64,000 nucleotides of DNA from assembly GCF_023208195.1 (NCBI RefSeq), contig NZ_CP060034.1, forward strand, positions 620,001 through 684,000, in the 5' to 3' direction. Each line of letters starts with the position of its first letter. The first letter of the stretch is position 1. The DNA comes from Nocardioides sp. InS609-2 (GTDB taxonomy: Bacteria; Actinomycetota; Actinomycetes; Propionibacteriales; Nocardioidaceae). Below, in pieces: positions 42,441 to 51,780 of the stretch. The position numbers and the translations under genes were made by a program. The notes under the pieces are model-generated. The model was not told the DNA's origin, searched no databases, and worked only from the letters and a program-made list of their open reading frames with translations.

Positions 42441-42598
42441 AGGGCGACGGCGGCGGTGGCTGCGAGAGCAGCGGTGGCGAGTCGAACGGCTTGCAGGGGG
42501 CACTCTTCGGTCGACGACTGCTGTGGTCGTGACGCCACACCCACCGGACGAGGCTACTGCGGTTCGCAGGTTGCGTGCCTCGTGCCACAGTTGCGCGG

Positions 42599-43675
42599 AT
42601 GGGACGCACCCACCCCCGCCTGGGCCTCGCGCTGGTGACCGCCGCGATGCTCGTGGCATGCACCGGTCCGGGCGAACGCGACGCAGCGGCACCGTCGCCC
42701 AGCCCGTCGCCCACCAGCGCGTCGTCGGCGCCCGCCCCGACCCCGGCGCCCGCTCCCGTGGTCACGAAGGTCACGATCGTGGGCGACATCATGCTCGACC
42801 GCGGCGTGACAGCTCGTACGACGCCGGCCGGCGCGCTACTCCACATGAGGCGCCACCTGCAGAAGGCCGACCTCACCGTCGGCAACCTCGAGAGCACGCT
42901 GTCCGAGCGCGGTGAGCCGGCCCAGGTTCCGGCAGGCGACTCCTTCGCGGCGTCGCCCGCGGTGCTCGCCGACCTCCGCGAGGCGGGCTTCGACGCCCTG
43001 TCGCTGGCCAACAACCACACCGGCGACTACGGCACCCCTGCTCTCCTCGACACGGTCGAGGAGTTCAAGGGCAGCGGCATCAGCGCCTTCGGCGCCGGGC
43101 GTGACCTGCGCCAGGCCTCGCGGCCCGCGCTGCTCGAGCACGACGGGGTCACCTTCGGCTTCCTCGGCTTCAACGCCATCGGCGAGACCCCGCAGGCTGC
43201 TCCGGGCACGTCGGGAGCCCTCAGCGTGCGGATGCCACCCCGCACCGGGCCGCTCGACGAAGCAGACCTGCGTCACGTGCTGCGGGCCGTACGCCGGCTC
43301 GACGAGCGCGCCGACGTGGTCGTCGTACTCCCGCACTGGGGCGAGCAGTACACCCACACTCCCTGGCCCGTGCAGTCGCTCGTCGGGCGCCGGCTCGTCG
43401 ACGCGGGCGCCGACCTGGTGGCCGGCGGACACCCGCACTGGGTCCAGGGCACCGAGCGGCACCGTGGTGCGGTGATCGCCCATTCGCTCGGCAACTTCAT
43501 CTTCGACATGGACTTCAGCCAGCCGACGATGGAGGGCGTCACCCTCACCGCGACGTTCGAGGACGACCGGCTCGACGACGTCGTCTTCACGCCGTACCGG
43601 ATGGGCGCCGACTTCGCGCCGCGGATCGTCCGGGGTGCCGCGGCGAAGGCGATCCTGGCCGACATGGGGCGCTGA
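42599..43675 (+). CDS. CapA-family lipoprotein (putative metallophosphatase fold)
   Basis: A 358-aa secreted protein. The signal sequence ends in a lipobox-like MLVACTG (Cys about 21), followed by a Pro/Ser-rich linker (about 28-55). The CapA/PGA_cap domain (about 58-330) is marked by VGDIMLDRGV, LANNHTGDYG, PHWGEQYTHTP and GGHPHWVQG, which match the metallophosphatase-like metal sites. Members take part in poly-gamma-glutamate or capsule synthesis; the substrate here is unknown. ATG 42,599. It converges on the M28 peptidase gene. Confidence 0.87.
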   Translation: MGRTHPRLGLALVTAAMLVACTGPGERDAAAPSPSPSPTSASSAPAPTPAPAPVVTKVTIVGDIMLDRGVTARTTPAGALLHMRRHLQKADLTVGNLESTLSERGEPAQVPAGDSFAASPAVLADLREAGFDALSLANNHTGDYGTPALLDTVEEFKGSGISAFGAGRDLRQASRPALLEHDGVTFGFLGFNAIGETPQAAPGTSGALSVRMPPRTGPLDEADLRHVLRAVRRLDERADVVVVLPHWGEQYTHTPWPVQSLVGRRLVDAGADLVAGGHPHWVQGTERHRGAVIAHSLGNFIFDMDFSQPTMEGVTLTATFEDDRLDDVVFTPYRMGADFAPRIVRGAAAKAILADMGR

Positions 43676-43676
43676 G

Positions 43677-44645
43677 TCAGTTGCTGAGCCACGCCAGCAC
43701 GATGCGCCCGACGCAGCGCAGCTGACGGTCGTCCACTACCTCGGGCACGTCACCCGCGGAGTGATACCCGGCGTACGGCGTGCTGCCGAGCCGCACACCG
43801 GGCAGCCCGGCGCGGGCGAACGACCAGTGGTCGCTGGACCGGTTGAGCTCACGCACCACCGGGACCCCGGCCTGCTTCGCGGCCCGAGCCACGGCGTCGG
43901 CCGGGCGGTCGCGGCCCTCGTCGGCCGAGCCGACCGGGACGACCGAGCCGACCCCGACCCGGTCGAGCGAGATCATCCCGCGCACCGCCTCGCGCTCGCC
44001 GGGCGTGAGGGACTCGACGTACGCGCGAGAGCCGTAGTGGTGGTTGGCGTCGCCCTCCCCGCGCGGCTCCTCGGCCCCGAACGCGACCAGCACCACCGGC
44101 AGCCGCGTCTCACGGTCCTGGATCGCCTGCGCGACGCCCAGGAGTACGCCGACGCCCGAGGCGTTGTCCTCGGCACCGGGTGCCTGCGGCACCGTGTCGA
44201 GGTGCGCGCCGACGACCAGATGTGGCTCGTCGGGCACGTAGTCGGGCGTCGCGGCGATGACGTTCAACGACGCGCCGGCCTCGACCGGCACGCCCCACGA
44301 GACCCCGCCCGGCGTCTCCACACGCTGGAGCCGGACGCGCAGACCCGCCTGCTCGAAGCGGGCGGCGACCCACTCGGTGGCCTCCATGAAGGCCGGGCTG
44401 GTGGCGTGCCGCGGCCCGATCTCGCCGGCGAGGTGCTGCACGGCGTGCCGGGCGATCGTCACGTCGAACCGCCGTGGCCGGGTGGGCGCCTCCAGCTGCG
44501 GCCCCGGCGCCACCGAGGCGCTGGCCGACGGGGACGCCGACTCGACGAGTGGCGGGTCGGCGCGCCGTACGGTTGGGTTGGCGGAGCAGCCCAGAAACAG
44601 GACCGCGCCCAACCCCAGCAACAGCGGGGCGGGCGCGGCCTTCAC
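43677..44645 (-). CDS. M28-family metallopeptidase lipoprotein
   Basis: A 322-aa predicted lipoprotein (lipobox FLGCS, Cys about 20) with a Ser/Ala-rich linker. The M28 zinc aminopeptidase domain follows, with HLDTVPQAPGAEDNASG (metal His/Asp and bridging Asp) near 150, AFGAEEPRGEG (catalytic Glu) near 190 and a YHSAGD metal His near 300. It probably removes N-terminal residues from peptides outside the cell. GTG start at 44,645, 10 bases after the sigA stop codon, so it may be transcribed with it. Confidence 0.87.
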   Translation of the reverse strand: MKAAPAPLLLGLGAVLFLGCSANPTVRRADPPLVESASPSASASVAPGPQLEAPTRPRRFDVTIARHAVQHLAGEIGPRHATSPAFMEATEWVAARFEQAGLRVRLQRVETPGGVSWGVPVEAGASLNVIAATPDYVPDEPHLVVGAHLDTVPQAPGAEDNASGVGVLLGVAQAIQDRETRLPVVLVAFGAEEPRGEGDANHHYGSRAYVESLTPGEREAVRGMISLDRVGVGSVVPVGSADEGRDRPADAVARAAKQAGVPVVRELNRSSDHWSFARAGLPGVRLGSTPYAGYHSAGDVPEVVDDRQLRCVGRIVLAWLSN

Positions 44646-44655
44646 GTGCGAGTCG

Positions 44656-46143
44656 TCAGTCGAGGTAGTCGCGCAGGACCTGCGAACGGCTCGGGTGGCG
44701 CAGCTTGGACATGGTCTTCGACTCGATCTGACGGATGCGCTCGCGCGTCACGCCGTAGACCTTGCCGATCTCGTCGAGCGTCTTGGGCTGGCCGTCGGTG
44801 AGGCCGAACCGCATGCTGACCACGCCCGCTTCGCGCTCGGAGAGCGTGTCGAGCACGGCGTGCAACTGCTCCTGGAGGAGCGTGAACGACACGGCGTCGG
44901 CCGGGACGATCGCCTCGGAGTCCTCGATGAGGTCACCGAACTCGGAGTCACCGTCCTCACCCAGCGGGGTGTGCAGCGAGATGGGCTCGCGGCCGTACTT
45001 CTGGACCTCGATGACCTTCTCGGGGGTCATGTCGAGCTCCTTGGCGAGCTCCTCCGGGGTGGGCTCGCGGCCCAGGTCCTGGAGCATCTGGCGCTGCACG
45101 CGGGCCAGCTTGTTGATGACCTCGACCATGTGCACCGGGATGCGGATGGTGCGAGCCTGGTCGGCCATGGCGCGGGTGATGGCCTGACGGATCCACCACG
45201 TGGCGTACGTCGAGAACTTGTAGCCCTTGGTGTAGTCGAACTTCTCGACTGCACGGATGAGTCCGAGGTTGCCCTCCTGGATCAGGTCGAGGAAGAGCAT
45301 GCCTCGGCCGGTGTAGCGCTTCGCCAGCGAGACCACGAGTCGCAGGTTGGCCTCGAGCAGGTGGTTCTTGGCCCGGCGGCCGTCCTCGGCGATCCACTCG
45401 AGCTCTTCGTGCAGCTTGGGGCTGACCTTGCCGCCCTTGGCCAGCTTCTCGTCGGAGAACAGGCCGGCCTCGATGCGCTTGGCCAGCTCGACCTCCATCT
45501 CCGCGTTGAGGAGCGGCACCTTGCCGATCTGCTTGAGGTAGTCCTTGACCGGGTCGGCCGTCGCGCCGGCCACCATGACCTGCTGCTCGGGCTCGTCGGT
45601 CTCGTCGGCTGCCGAGACGACGAACGAGGCGGACTTCTCGTCCTCCTTGATCGTCGGGTCGGCCACGACGTCCTTCTCGAACTGGTCGTCCGGGATATCG
45701 GGCAGCAGTTTCTTGCCGTCGGGACCGATCGCCGCGGGATCCAGCGCAGCAGCAGCCTTCTTGGCAGCAGCTGTCTGCTTCGCGGCGGGCGCCTTCGTGG
45801 CGGCCGCCTTCTTTGCGGGCGCCGCCTCGGCGGGCTCCCGCTCAGTGGCCGGCTTCTTGGCCGCTGCCTTCTTCGCCGGCGCCTTGGCGGTGGTGGTCTT
45901 GCGTGCTGTCGCCGCGGCGGCGGCACGGGTGCCGACTGCCGAGACGTCGACGGTGATGCCGAGGCCGCTGAGATGCGTCAGCAGTGCCTTGAGGTGCCGG
46001 GGCTCGATCGCAGCGTCATCGCTGGCCGTGCGTACCTCATCAGGGGAGACCTGACCCGAGGCGGCGCCGCGTTCGACCAGGGTGGTCACGGCAGGGTGGG
46101 AAAGGACTTCGGCGGGGAGCAACTTGCGTGCGTTCGAAGACAC
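44656..46143 (-). CDS. sigA: RNA polymerase primary sigma factor (SigA/HrdB type)
   Basis: Directs RNA polymerase to housekeeping promoters. The 495-aa protein has region 1.1-like sequence at 1-65 and a Lys/Ala/Pro-rich tract (about 75-130, repeated AAKKA). Region 1.2 starts [16 protein letters not shown] near 195. Region 2 has [12 protein letters not shown] and [15 protein letters not shown], region 3 is at about 340-410, and region 4 has [22 protein letters not shown] near 455. GTG at 46,143 has GAGAGG six bases upstream. The low-complexity leader is typical of actinobacterial primary factors. Confidence 0.94.
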   Translation of the reverse strand: MSSNARKLLPAEVLSHPAVTTLVERGAASGQVSPDEVRTASDDAAIEPRHLKALLTHLSGLGITVDVSAVGTRAAAAATARKTTTAKAPAKKAAAKKPATEREPAEAAPAKKAAATKAPAAKQTAAAKKAAAALDPAAIGPDGKKLLPDIPDDQFEKDVVADPTIKEDEKSASFVVSAADETDEPEQQVMVAGATADPVKDYLKQIGKVPLLNAEMEVELAKRIEAGLFSDEKLAKGGKVSPKLHEELEWIAEDGRRAKNHLLEANLRLVVSLAKRYTGRGMLFLDLIQEGNLGLIRAVEKFDYTKGYKFSTYATWWIRQAITRAMADQARTIRIPVHMVEVINKLARVQRQMLQDLGREPTPEELAKELDMTPEKVIEVQKYGREPISLHTPLGEDGDSEFGDLIEDSEAIVPADAVSFTLLQEQLHAVLDTLSEREAGVVSMRFGLTDGQPKTLDEIGKVYGVTRERIRQIESKTMSKLRHPSRSQVLRDYLD

Positions 46144-46268
46144 GAACACCTCTCGTGAACGACAAAGGGGCGCGGCAAGGCCCGGTAAAGTCAAGAGCCG
46201 CGTTGTCATTCTGCCACGGCCTCCCAGGACTTCCACCATGGCCCCGGCTGGCCGCGGGTGAGGAGCCC

Positions 46269-46832
46269 TCAGGTGGCCTTCGCCTCGGCCTTTTTCGCCT
46301 TCTTGAAGTCCCGCACCTTCTGGAGCGACGCACCGTCGACGACGTCGGCGACCGAGCGATACCCCGGCTCGGCGTACGCACCGACGACGTCCTCCCAGCC
46401 CTCGGGACGAACCCCCACCTGCTTGGCGAGCAGTGCCACGAAGATCTGCGCCTTCTGCTTGCCGAACCCGGGCAGCGCCATCATCCGCTTGAGCAGGTCC
46501 TTGCCGTCAGCGGCGTCGGTCCAGATGCGCGAGGCATCGCCGTCGTACTCGTCGGTGACGATCCTTGCGAGCTCCTGCAGTCGCGCGGCCATCGAGCCCG
46601 GAAACCGGTGGATCGCCGGCGTCACCATGGCCATCGCCGCGAACTCCTCCGGGTCGGCCGCCGCGATCGCCGCCGGGTCGAACGTGCCGAACCGGTCGAC
46701 CACCTTCGCCGGCCCGCGAAACGCGTGCTCCATCGGATACTGCTGGTCGAGCATCATCGCGGCCAGCAGTGCGAACGGTGACTCGTCGAGTACGGCGTCG
46801 GCAGCCGGGTCGCCGGTGATGTGGAAGCTCAT
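46269..46832 (-). CDS. HhH-GPD-type base excision repair protein
   Basis: A 187-aa protein of the actinobacterial HhH-GPD family. It has [19 protein letters not shown] near 25 and the helix-hairpin-helix [20 protein letters not shown] near 115. The catalytic Lys/Asp of classical glycosylases is not obvious, so activity is uncertain. The ATG at 46,832 overlaps the stop of the GNAT gene (ATGA). A longer start at 46,841 is less likely. The C-terminus is Lys-rich ([13 protein letters not shown]). Confidence 0.82.
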   Translation of the reverse strand: MSFHITGDPAADAVLDESPFALLAAMMLDQQYPMEHAFRGPAKVVDRFGTFDPAAIAAADPEEFAAMAMVTPAIHRFPGSMAARLQELARIVTDEYDGDASRIWTDAADGKDLLKRMMALPGFGKQKAQIFVALLAKQVGVRPEGWEDVVGAYAEPGYRSVADVVDGASLQKVRDFKKAKKAEAKAT

Positions 46833-47332
46833 GCCCCACATCTTGCCGCGTGCCGGTCAGCGCGGTCGAGGACGTAGGCGAGAAGCGTCGGGTGGGGCGG
46901 GAAAGAAGTCCGAGATTCTTCGCCAGTGGCCATCCACCCGAGCCTCTCGTAGAACCGTCTGGCCCGGGTGTTGCCCTCGAACACGCGGAGCCGGAGCTGA
47001 GTCACCTCGGGCGCGTACGTCGCTACGAGCTCGTCATGCAGCCAGGTGGCCAGACCGCTCCCCCACGTCTCCAGCGCGGTGCCGAAGTGCATGACCTCGT
47101 CCTCCCAGCGAGCCGCGAAGCCGACCAGTCGCCCGTCGGGAGCAGTCGCGACGTACGAGGTCATGTCTTGGCTCGCCAGCTCGGACTCCCACCGTTCTCG
47201 GACGGCGTCCCGGGGGAACGGGTACGTCTCCTGCGGGAACACTTTCCCCAGGGCCGCGACCGCTCCGCGTTCCTGCAGGACCAAGAGGCCAGGGAGGTCG
47301 CCGACCTCCATCGGCCGGAACGACCACTCCAT
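46829..47332 (-). CDS. GNAT-family N-acetyltransferase
   Basis: A 167-aa single-domain GNAT protein. The acetyl-CoA region is near residues 88-125 (GSGLATWLHDELVA), followed by RLRVFEGNTRARRFYERLGW, the classic C-terminal motif. The substrate is unknown. Its stop overlaps the HhH-GPD start, so the two are co-translated. ATG at 47,332. Confidence 0.83.
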   Translation of the reverse strand: MEWSFRPMEVGDLPGLLVLQERGAVAALGKVFPQETYPFPRDAVRERWESELASQDMTSYVATAPDGRLVGFAARWEDEVMHFGTALETWGSGLATWLHDELVATYAPEVTQLRLRVFEGNTRARRFYERLGWMATGEESRTSFPPHPTLLAYVLDRADRHAARCGA

Positions 47333-47341
47333 GGCCAGCCG

Positions 47342-48181
47342 TCAGCCCCAGTCCTTCGGGGCGAACTGGCTGAGCGTCAGCACAGCGCCCTGGGGATCAC
47401 GCACCAGGGCGGTGCGGGTCCAGTCGTTCTCGTCGGAGAAGACCACGGTGCCGCCGAGCCGCTCGGTGGTCGCAGCGGCCTCGTCGCGGTCGGCGACCGT
47501 GAAGGTGACGTGCCAGTGCGGGTGCTCGCCGTCACCGACGCCGGCGATGCCGCCGATGACGTCCTCGAAGCCCTCTGGCGCGGAGGCCTGTCGGGTACGG
47601 ATTTCGGGGTCGATCGTCGCCTCGAGGTGGTCGCCGTAGCCGGGCACCTGGATCGCCGTACCCCAGCCCTGGTCGAGGACCCGCCAGCCGAACGCACTCC
47701 TGTAGAACTCCCCCGCCGCGGCCGGGTCGGTGGTGTGCAGGTCGCTGAAGTTCCACGCGCCCGGTGTGTTGGTGACCTGGGCACCCAGCCGACGGCGGGC
47801 CATCCAGAGCCGCACCAGAACCCCCTGTGGATCTGTCAGCGTCGCGGCGCGGCCACCGGGTCCGGCATCCTCCGGCGCCGCCACCAAGCTGGCCCCGAGA
47901 TCGACCATGGCGGCCGCTGTCGCATCGACGTCGTCGACCGCGACGTACGTCGACCACGCGGCCGAACCGGTCGCCGGACCCGCCAGCGCGGCCACGTCGA
48001 GACCGTCGAGCGTGGCGATCACGTAGCGGCCGGGAGCACCCTCGGGCAGCACGTCCGCGAACTGCCAACCGAACAGGCCGCCGTAGAAGTCCACGGCGGC
48101 CGCGACGTCAGGCTGCTCGCACTCCACCCAGCAGGTGACACCTGCCGGGTAGGTCCGGGCGAGCGGTTCGATGTTGCCCAC
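47342..48181 (-). CDS. VOC-family protein with two glyoxalase-like domains
   Basis: A 279-aa protein made of two vicinal-oxygen-chelate modules (about 10-130 and 145-275). Each has a FYGGLFGW or FYRSAFGW helix and a DPQG turn. Metal ligands are not complete enough to predict a reaction; similar proteins include hydroxylases, glyoxalase-like and antibiotic-binding members. GTG at 48,181. It lies 9 bases upstream of the GNAT gene in the same direction. Confidence 0.82.
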   Translation of the reverse strand: MGNIEPLARTYPAGVTCWVECEQPDVAAAVDFYGGLFGWQFADVLPEGAPGRYVIATLDGLDVAALAGPATGSAAWSTYVAVDDVDATAAAMVDLGASLVAAPEDAGPGGRAATLTDPQGVLVRLWMARRRLGAQVTNTPGAWNFSDLHTTDPAAAGEFYRSAFGWRVLDQGWGTAIQVPGYGDHLEATIDPEIRTRQASAPEGFEDVIGGIAGVGDGEHPHWHVTFTVADRDEAAATTERLGGTVVFSDENDWTRTALVRDPQGAVLTLSQFAPKDWG

Positions 48182-48190
48182 GCAAACCCC

Positions 48191-48592
48191 TCAGCCAGCC
48201 TTGACGGCCAGGACCGGGCAGGGCGCGTCGAGCAGGATGCGCTGGGCGTTGCTGCCCAGGATCAGCTTGCCGACCGGTGAACGGCGACGCAGGCCGATGA
48301 CGATCAGCTCAGCGGAGTTGGCCTCGGCGATGCTGATGAGGTCCTCGGCCGGCTCGAAGCCGCGCACCATCTGGCGCAGGTCGTAGGTCACCCCCGACTC
48401 GTCGAGGCGGGTGCGGACGCTGTCCATCTCCGACTCGGCCTTGCGGGCTGCGGGGCCGTCGAAGTCGGCGCCTCCCCGGTGCGAGTTGACCACGACCAGC
48501 TTGGCGTCACGGAGCTTCGCCTCGTCGATCGCGGTGTTGAGCGCCGCATCTCCCTCGGGCTTCGGAACGTACCCCACCACGACAGTCCCCAT
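48191..48592 (-). CDS. Universal stress protein (UspA family)
   Basis: A 133-aa single-domain USP. It starts MGTVVVGYVPKPEGDAAL and ends with the ATP-binding G-x2-G-x9-G-S pattern in GLRRRSPVGKLILGSNAQRIL, followed by CPVLAVK. Probably an ATP-binding stress-response protein. ATG at 48,592. It is the upstream gene of the leftward USP, VOC, GNAT, HhH-GPD run and is divergent from the hypothetical gene at 48,727. Confidence 0.88.
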   Translation of the reverse strand: MGTVVVGYVPKPEGDAALNTAIDEAKLRDAKLVVVNSHRGGADFDGPAARKAESEMDSVRTRLDESGVTYDLRQMVRGFEPAEDLISIAEANSAELIVIGLRRRSPVGKLILGSNAQRILLDAPCPVLAVKAG

Positions 48593-48726
48593 TGACGGCC
48601 TCCTCGCTGCCTTGCGGCGATGCGTCGACCGCACCGCTCCGTGGGCACCGTATCGAATCCGACCGGCAAGCGGGAGCCTGTGGAAGCGCACAGCAGGCGC
48701 GGGTCGCTCTCGGGCAGGGTGGAAAC

Positions 48727-49149
48727 ATGACCGGCACCGACGACTTCTCCCCCGCCGAACGGCGCGGCCTGCGGTCCGCGGTGCTCGAGCTGAAGACCCG
48801 CAACCCGCGCGGCAGGTTCGCGATCCGTGTCGGCGCAGGCATGCCGGGTGGCCCGGCCCACTGGTTCGAGATCGGGGTCGACGACCGGCTCGACCACGCG
48901 CTGCGCACCGAGGTCGCCGCTGCCCTCGTGCACCGGGTTCGCCCGCGCGCCGCTGCACCGTGGCTGTGGATCACCCGGCCGGGTCCGCTGTCGGTGGTCG
49001 ATGCCGACCTGGCCTGGTCCTCCGCGAGCCGCGCGGCGCTGGCCGAAGCCGGGCTGTCGACCCGCTTCGTCGTGGTCACCCGGCACGGCTGGCGCGAGCC
49101 CACGACCGGCGCCGGCCGCGCGTGGGACCGGCTGCGCCCCCGGTCGTGA
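48727..49149 (+). CDS. Hypothetical actinobacterial protein
   Basis: A 140-aa soluble protein of unknown family. A helical N-terminus (SPAERRGLRSAVLELKTRNP) is followed by a predicted alpha/beta domain (RGRFAIRVGAG, APWLWITRPGPL). ATG at 48,727; the upstream sequence is AGGGTGGAAAC, a fair ribosome site. It converges on the GCS2 ligase gene 7 bases beyond its stop codon. Confidence 0.6.
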   Translation: MTGTDDFSPAERRGLRSAVLELKTRNPRGRFAIRVGAGMPGGPAHWFEIGVDDRLDHALRTEVAAALVHRVRPRAAAPWLWITRPGPLSVVDADLAWSSASRAALAEAGLSTRFVVVTRHGWREPTTGAGRAWDRLRPRS

Positions 49150-49156
49150 GGTGGGT

Positions 49157-50623
49157 TCAGTCCCAGGTGTGCACCGGCTCGTTGGTGTGCATGCGCTCGG
49201 TGTACTCCAGAAGTGTCGCCCGCAGGGCGTCGTAGCGGTCTTCCTTCGCCCGGTCCTTCATCCTGCCCACGAACCACTCGGAGCCGTTCATGCCGGTCAG
49301 GCAGCGCTGCTCGATGATGCCGAGCAGCCGGTCACGGTCGGCAGCTGGCACGCCCCATGAGTCGAGGCCCTCGTAGGCCATCGGCAGCAGCCGGCGCAGC
49401 ACGAGCTCGGTGGCACTGACCGCGCCACCGATGCCGGGCCAGTAGATCTTGGCGTGGATGCCCTGCTGGGCCGCGACGTGGAAGTTCTCCTCGGCGGCGC
49501 TGAACGACATCTGCGACCACAACGGCCGCTCGCTCTCGGCCAGCGCACGCACCATCCCGTAGTAGAACGCGGCGTTGGCGATGGTGTCGGCGACCGTCGG
49601 GCCGGCCGCGAGCAGGCGGTTCTCGACGCGCAGGTGCGGGGTGCCGTCGGCGATGTCGTAGATCGGCCGGTTCCACCGGTAGACCGTGCCGTTGTGCAGC
49701 CGCAGCTCGTGCAGCTTGGGGGTGCCGCCCGCCTCGAGCACCTCGAGCGGGTCTTCCTCGTCGCTGATGGGCAGGAGCGCCGGGAAGTAGCGGACGTTCT
49801 CCTCGAACAGGTCGAACACCGAGGTGATCCAGCGCTCGCCGAACCACACCCGGGGCCGGACACCCTGAGCCTTCAGCTCCTCGCTGCGGGTGTCGGTGGC
49901 CTGCTCGAACAGCGGGATCCGGGTCTCGCGCCACAGCTGCTTGCCCAGGAGGTACGGCGAGTTGGCGCCCACCGCGAGCTGGACCCCCGCGATCGCCTGG
50001 GAGGCGTTCCAGTAGTCGCCGAAGTCGTCGGGCGAGGTCTGCACGTGGAACTGAGTGCTCGTGCACGCGGCCTCCGGCACGATCGAGTCTGCGGTGGTCT
50101 CGAGCCGCTCGGCGCCGGAGATGGAAATCGAGATGTCCTCGCCGCGGGCGGCCAGGATCTGCTCGCTCAGCAGCCGGTAGCGTGGGTTTGCACTCAACGC
50201 ACTCATGCCCATGTGGCCCTCGGCCAGCGTGGGCAGGATGCCGATCATCACCATGTGCGCGCCGACCTTGGCCGACTTGGACTCGGCGTCGTTGAGACTG
50301 CGGCGGAGGTTGTCCTCGAACTGGGCGAAGCCGCCCTCGCGCAAGGTCGACGGGGGCACGTTGATCTCGATGTTGAACTGGCCGAGCTCGGTCTGGAAGT
50401 CGGGGTCGGCGATGGCCGCGAGAACCTCGGCGTTCTTCAGCGCGGGGTCGCCGGCCTCGTCGACGAGGTTGAACTCAACCTCCAGCCCGGTCATCGGGTC
50501 GTCGGTGTCGAACCTCGCCTCACGCAGCATCCGCGCGAACACGTCGAGGCATCGGCGCACCTTCTCGCGATGCCGCGTGCGGTCGGCGCGTGAGAACTCC
50601 TGTGCCTCAACCTCTTCTCCCAT
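49157..50623 (-). CDS. GCS2-family glutamate-cysteine-ligase-like protein
   Basis: A 488-aa carboxylate-amine ligase superfamily protein. The ATP/Mg site sequences include MTGLEVEFNLVD near 45, FNIEINVPPSTL near 85, STQFHVQTSP near 190 and RVENRLLAAGP near 330. Actinobacteria make mycothiol, not glutathione, and this long group is of unknown substrate, so the name glutamate-cysteine ligase should be read as family only. ATG 50,623. Confidence 0.85.
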   Translation of the reverse strand: MGEEVEAQEFSRADRTRHREKVRRCLDVFARMLREARFDTDDPMTGLEVEFNLVDEAGDPALKNAEVLAAIADPDFQTELGQFNIEINVPPSTLREGGFAQFEDNLRRSLNDAESKSAKVGAHMVMIGILPTLAEGHMGMSALSANPRYRLLSEQILAARGEDISISISGAERLETTADSIVPEAACTSTQFHVQTSPDDFGDYWNASQAIAGVQLAVGANSPYLLGKQLWRETRIPLFEQATDTRSEELKAQGVRPRVWFGERWITSVFDLFEENVRYFPALLPISDEEDPLEVLEAGGTPKLHELRLHNGTVYRWNRPIYDIADGTPHLRVENRLLAAGPTVADTIANAAFYYGMVRALAESERPLWSQMSFSAAEENFHVAAQQGIHAKIYWPGIGGAVSATELVLRRLLPMAYEGLDSWGVPAADRDRLLGIIEQRCLTGMNGSEWFVGRMKDRAKEDRYDALRATLLEYTERMHTNEPVHTWD

Positions 50624-50661
50624 GCACGCACGATAGGGCACCTGCGCCGACTGGAGCAGGG

Positions 50662-51663
50662 TCAGGCAGCGCCGCCCGCGGCGTGGGCCTCCTCGCACCC
50701 AGGAGGCGGCCAGCCGGGTGGTTGCCACTGCGCCGGAGACACCGCCGCGACGAGCAGCCCCGAGACGGTCTCGGCCAGGCTGCAGTCGCAGTCCGCAGTC
50801 AGCGCCCGGTCGACGGCGCACCAGGCCAGCGCGCCGTGTCCGGCCAGCCAGCAGGCGAAGGCGAGCACCGCGGCCGGACCGACGACAAGCCCGGGCGGCG
50901 CAGCGCGCAACACTGCGGTCCAGAGCACGGCGTGGGAGCGCGACTCGGCTCGGCTGATCGCGCACCAGGCGGCTTCGCGGACCACCGGGTCGGTGATCGA
51001 GACCAGCAACCGGGCCAGGTCGGCAGTGTCGGGCACCGTGCCGTCCCGCGCATGGCGCCGGGTCAGCCGGCGCACCCAACTGCCCTGCGCCGGCACGATG
51101 TCACCGAGCGCGGCCTTCACGCCCGCGACCGCGGCCGGATCGGGCGCCAGCGTCGCCGCGAGGTCACCGCGCGAGGCATGCGTCACCAGCCCGGCGACCA
51201 CGGCCTCCGCTGCGAACGGATGGATGGAGACGTCGTACGGAACGCCGTCGTAGAGGTCGGGCGGCCGACCGGACTGCATGGGGAACCATCGCTGCCCGTC
51301 GGCGCACATCATCTCGAACACGACGATGCCCTCGCGGGCGAACCCCGACTCGAGCCGGTCGGCGACCTCGCGCACCGCCCCGGGGCCGTCGGCATAGAGC
51401 ACGAGGACCACACGGTCGACGTCGTGGCGCAGGCACGGCTCGACCAGTGCCTCGACAACGAGGTCGGTGTCGGCCGGGTCGGTCGGCAGGTCGACACGCG
51501 CGTGGAAGCCTGGCCCCGGCCCGAACGTCAGCATCGCGATCGACTGCTCCGGCACGAACCCGAGCGCGACCGGGACGAAGGCCAGCAGGTCGTCGGGACA
51601 CCGGGCGGTCAGCTTGGCCATGGGAGGTGGGTGGACAGGACGGGATTGTTGGTTTCTGGTCAT
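50662..51663 (-). CDS. DUF4192 domain-containing protein
   Basis: A 333-aa protein of the actinobacterial DUF4192 family: PDDLLAFVPVALGFVPEQSIAMLTF at the start, DRVVLVLYADGPG near 100, and a helical C-terminal half with AFACWLAGHGALAWCAVDRAL. Function is unknown. ATG at 51,663 has GGGAAG upstream; a start at 51,621 (MAKLTARCPD) is also possible. It is divergent from dinB. Confidence 0.82.
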   Translation of the reverse strand: MTRNQQSRPVHPPPMAKLTARCPDDLLAFVPVALGFVPEQSIAMLTFGPGPGFHARVDLPTDPADTDLVVEALVEPCLRHDVDRVVLVLYADGPGAVREVADRLESGFAREGIVVFEMMCADGQRWFPMQSGRPPDLYDGVPYDVSIHPFAAEAVVAGLVTHASRGDLAATLAPDPAAVAGVKAALGDIVPAQGSWVRRLTRRHARDGTVPDTADLARLLVSITDPVVREAAWCAISRAESRSHAVLWTAVLRAAPPGLVVGPAAVLAFACWLAGHGALAWCAVDRALTADCDCSLAETVSGLLVAAVSPAQWQPPGWPPPGCEEAHAAGGAA

Positions 51664-51780
51664 GGGTCCACGCTTCCCGCGACCACCGACGAGCAGCCGG
51701 CCGCGCGCAGCGCCTGTGAGTAACGCACGTTTGGGTGGGTCTGTGGACGACTTCCGGCCGGTTTCACGCAGAATCGACGC

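Noticed and set aside
49157..50623. Naming this gene gshA or egtA
   Set aside because: The GCS2 fold is clear but the substrate is not; actinobacteria of this group normally use mycothiol.
51664..51780. LexA (SOS) box upstream of dinB
   Set aside because: No GAAC-N4-GTTC sequence was found in the gap.
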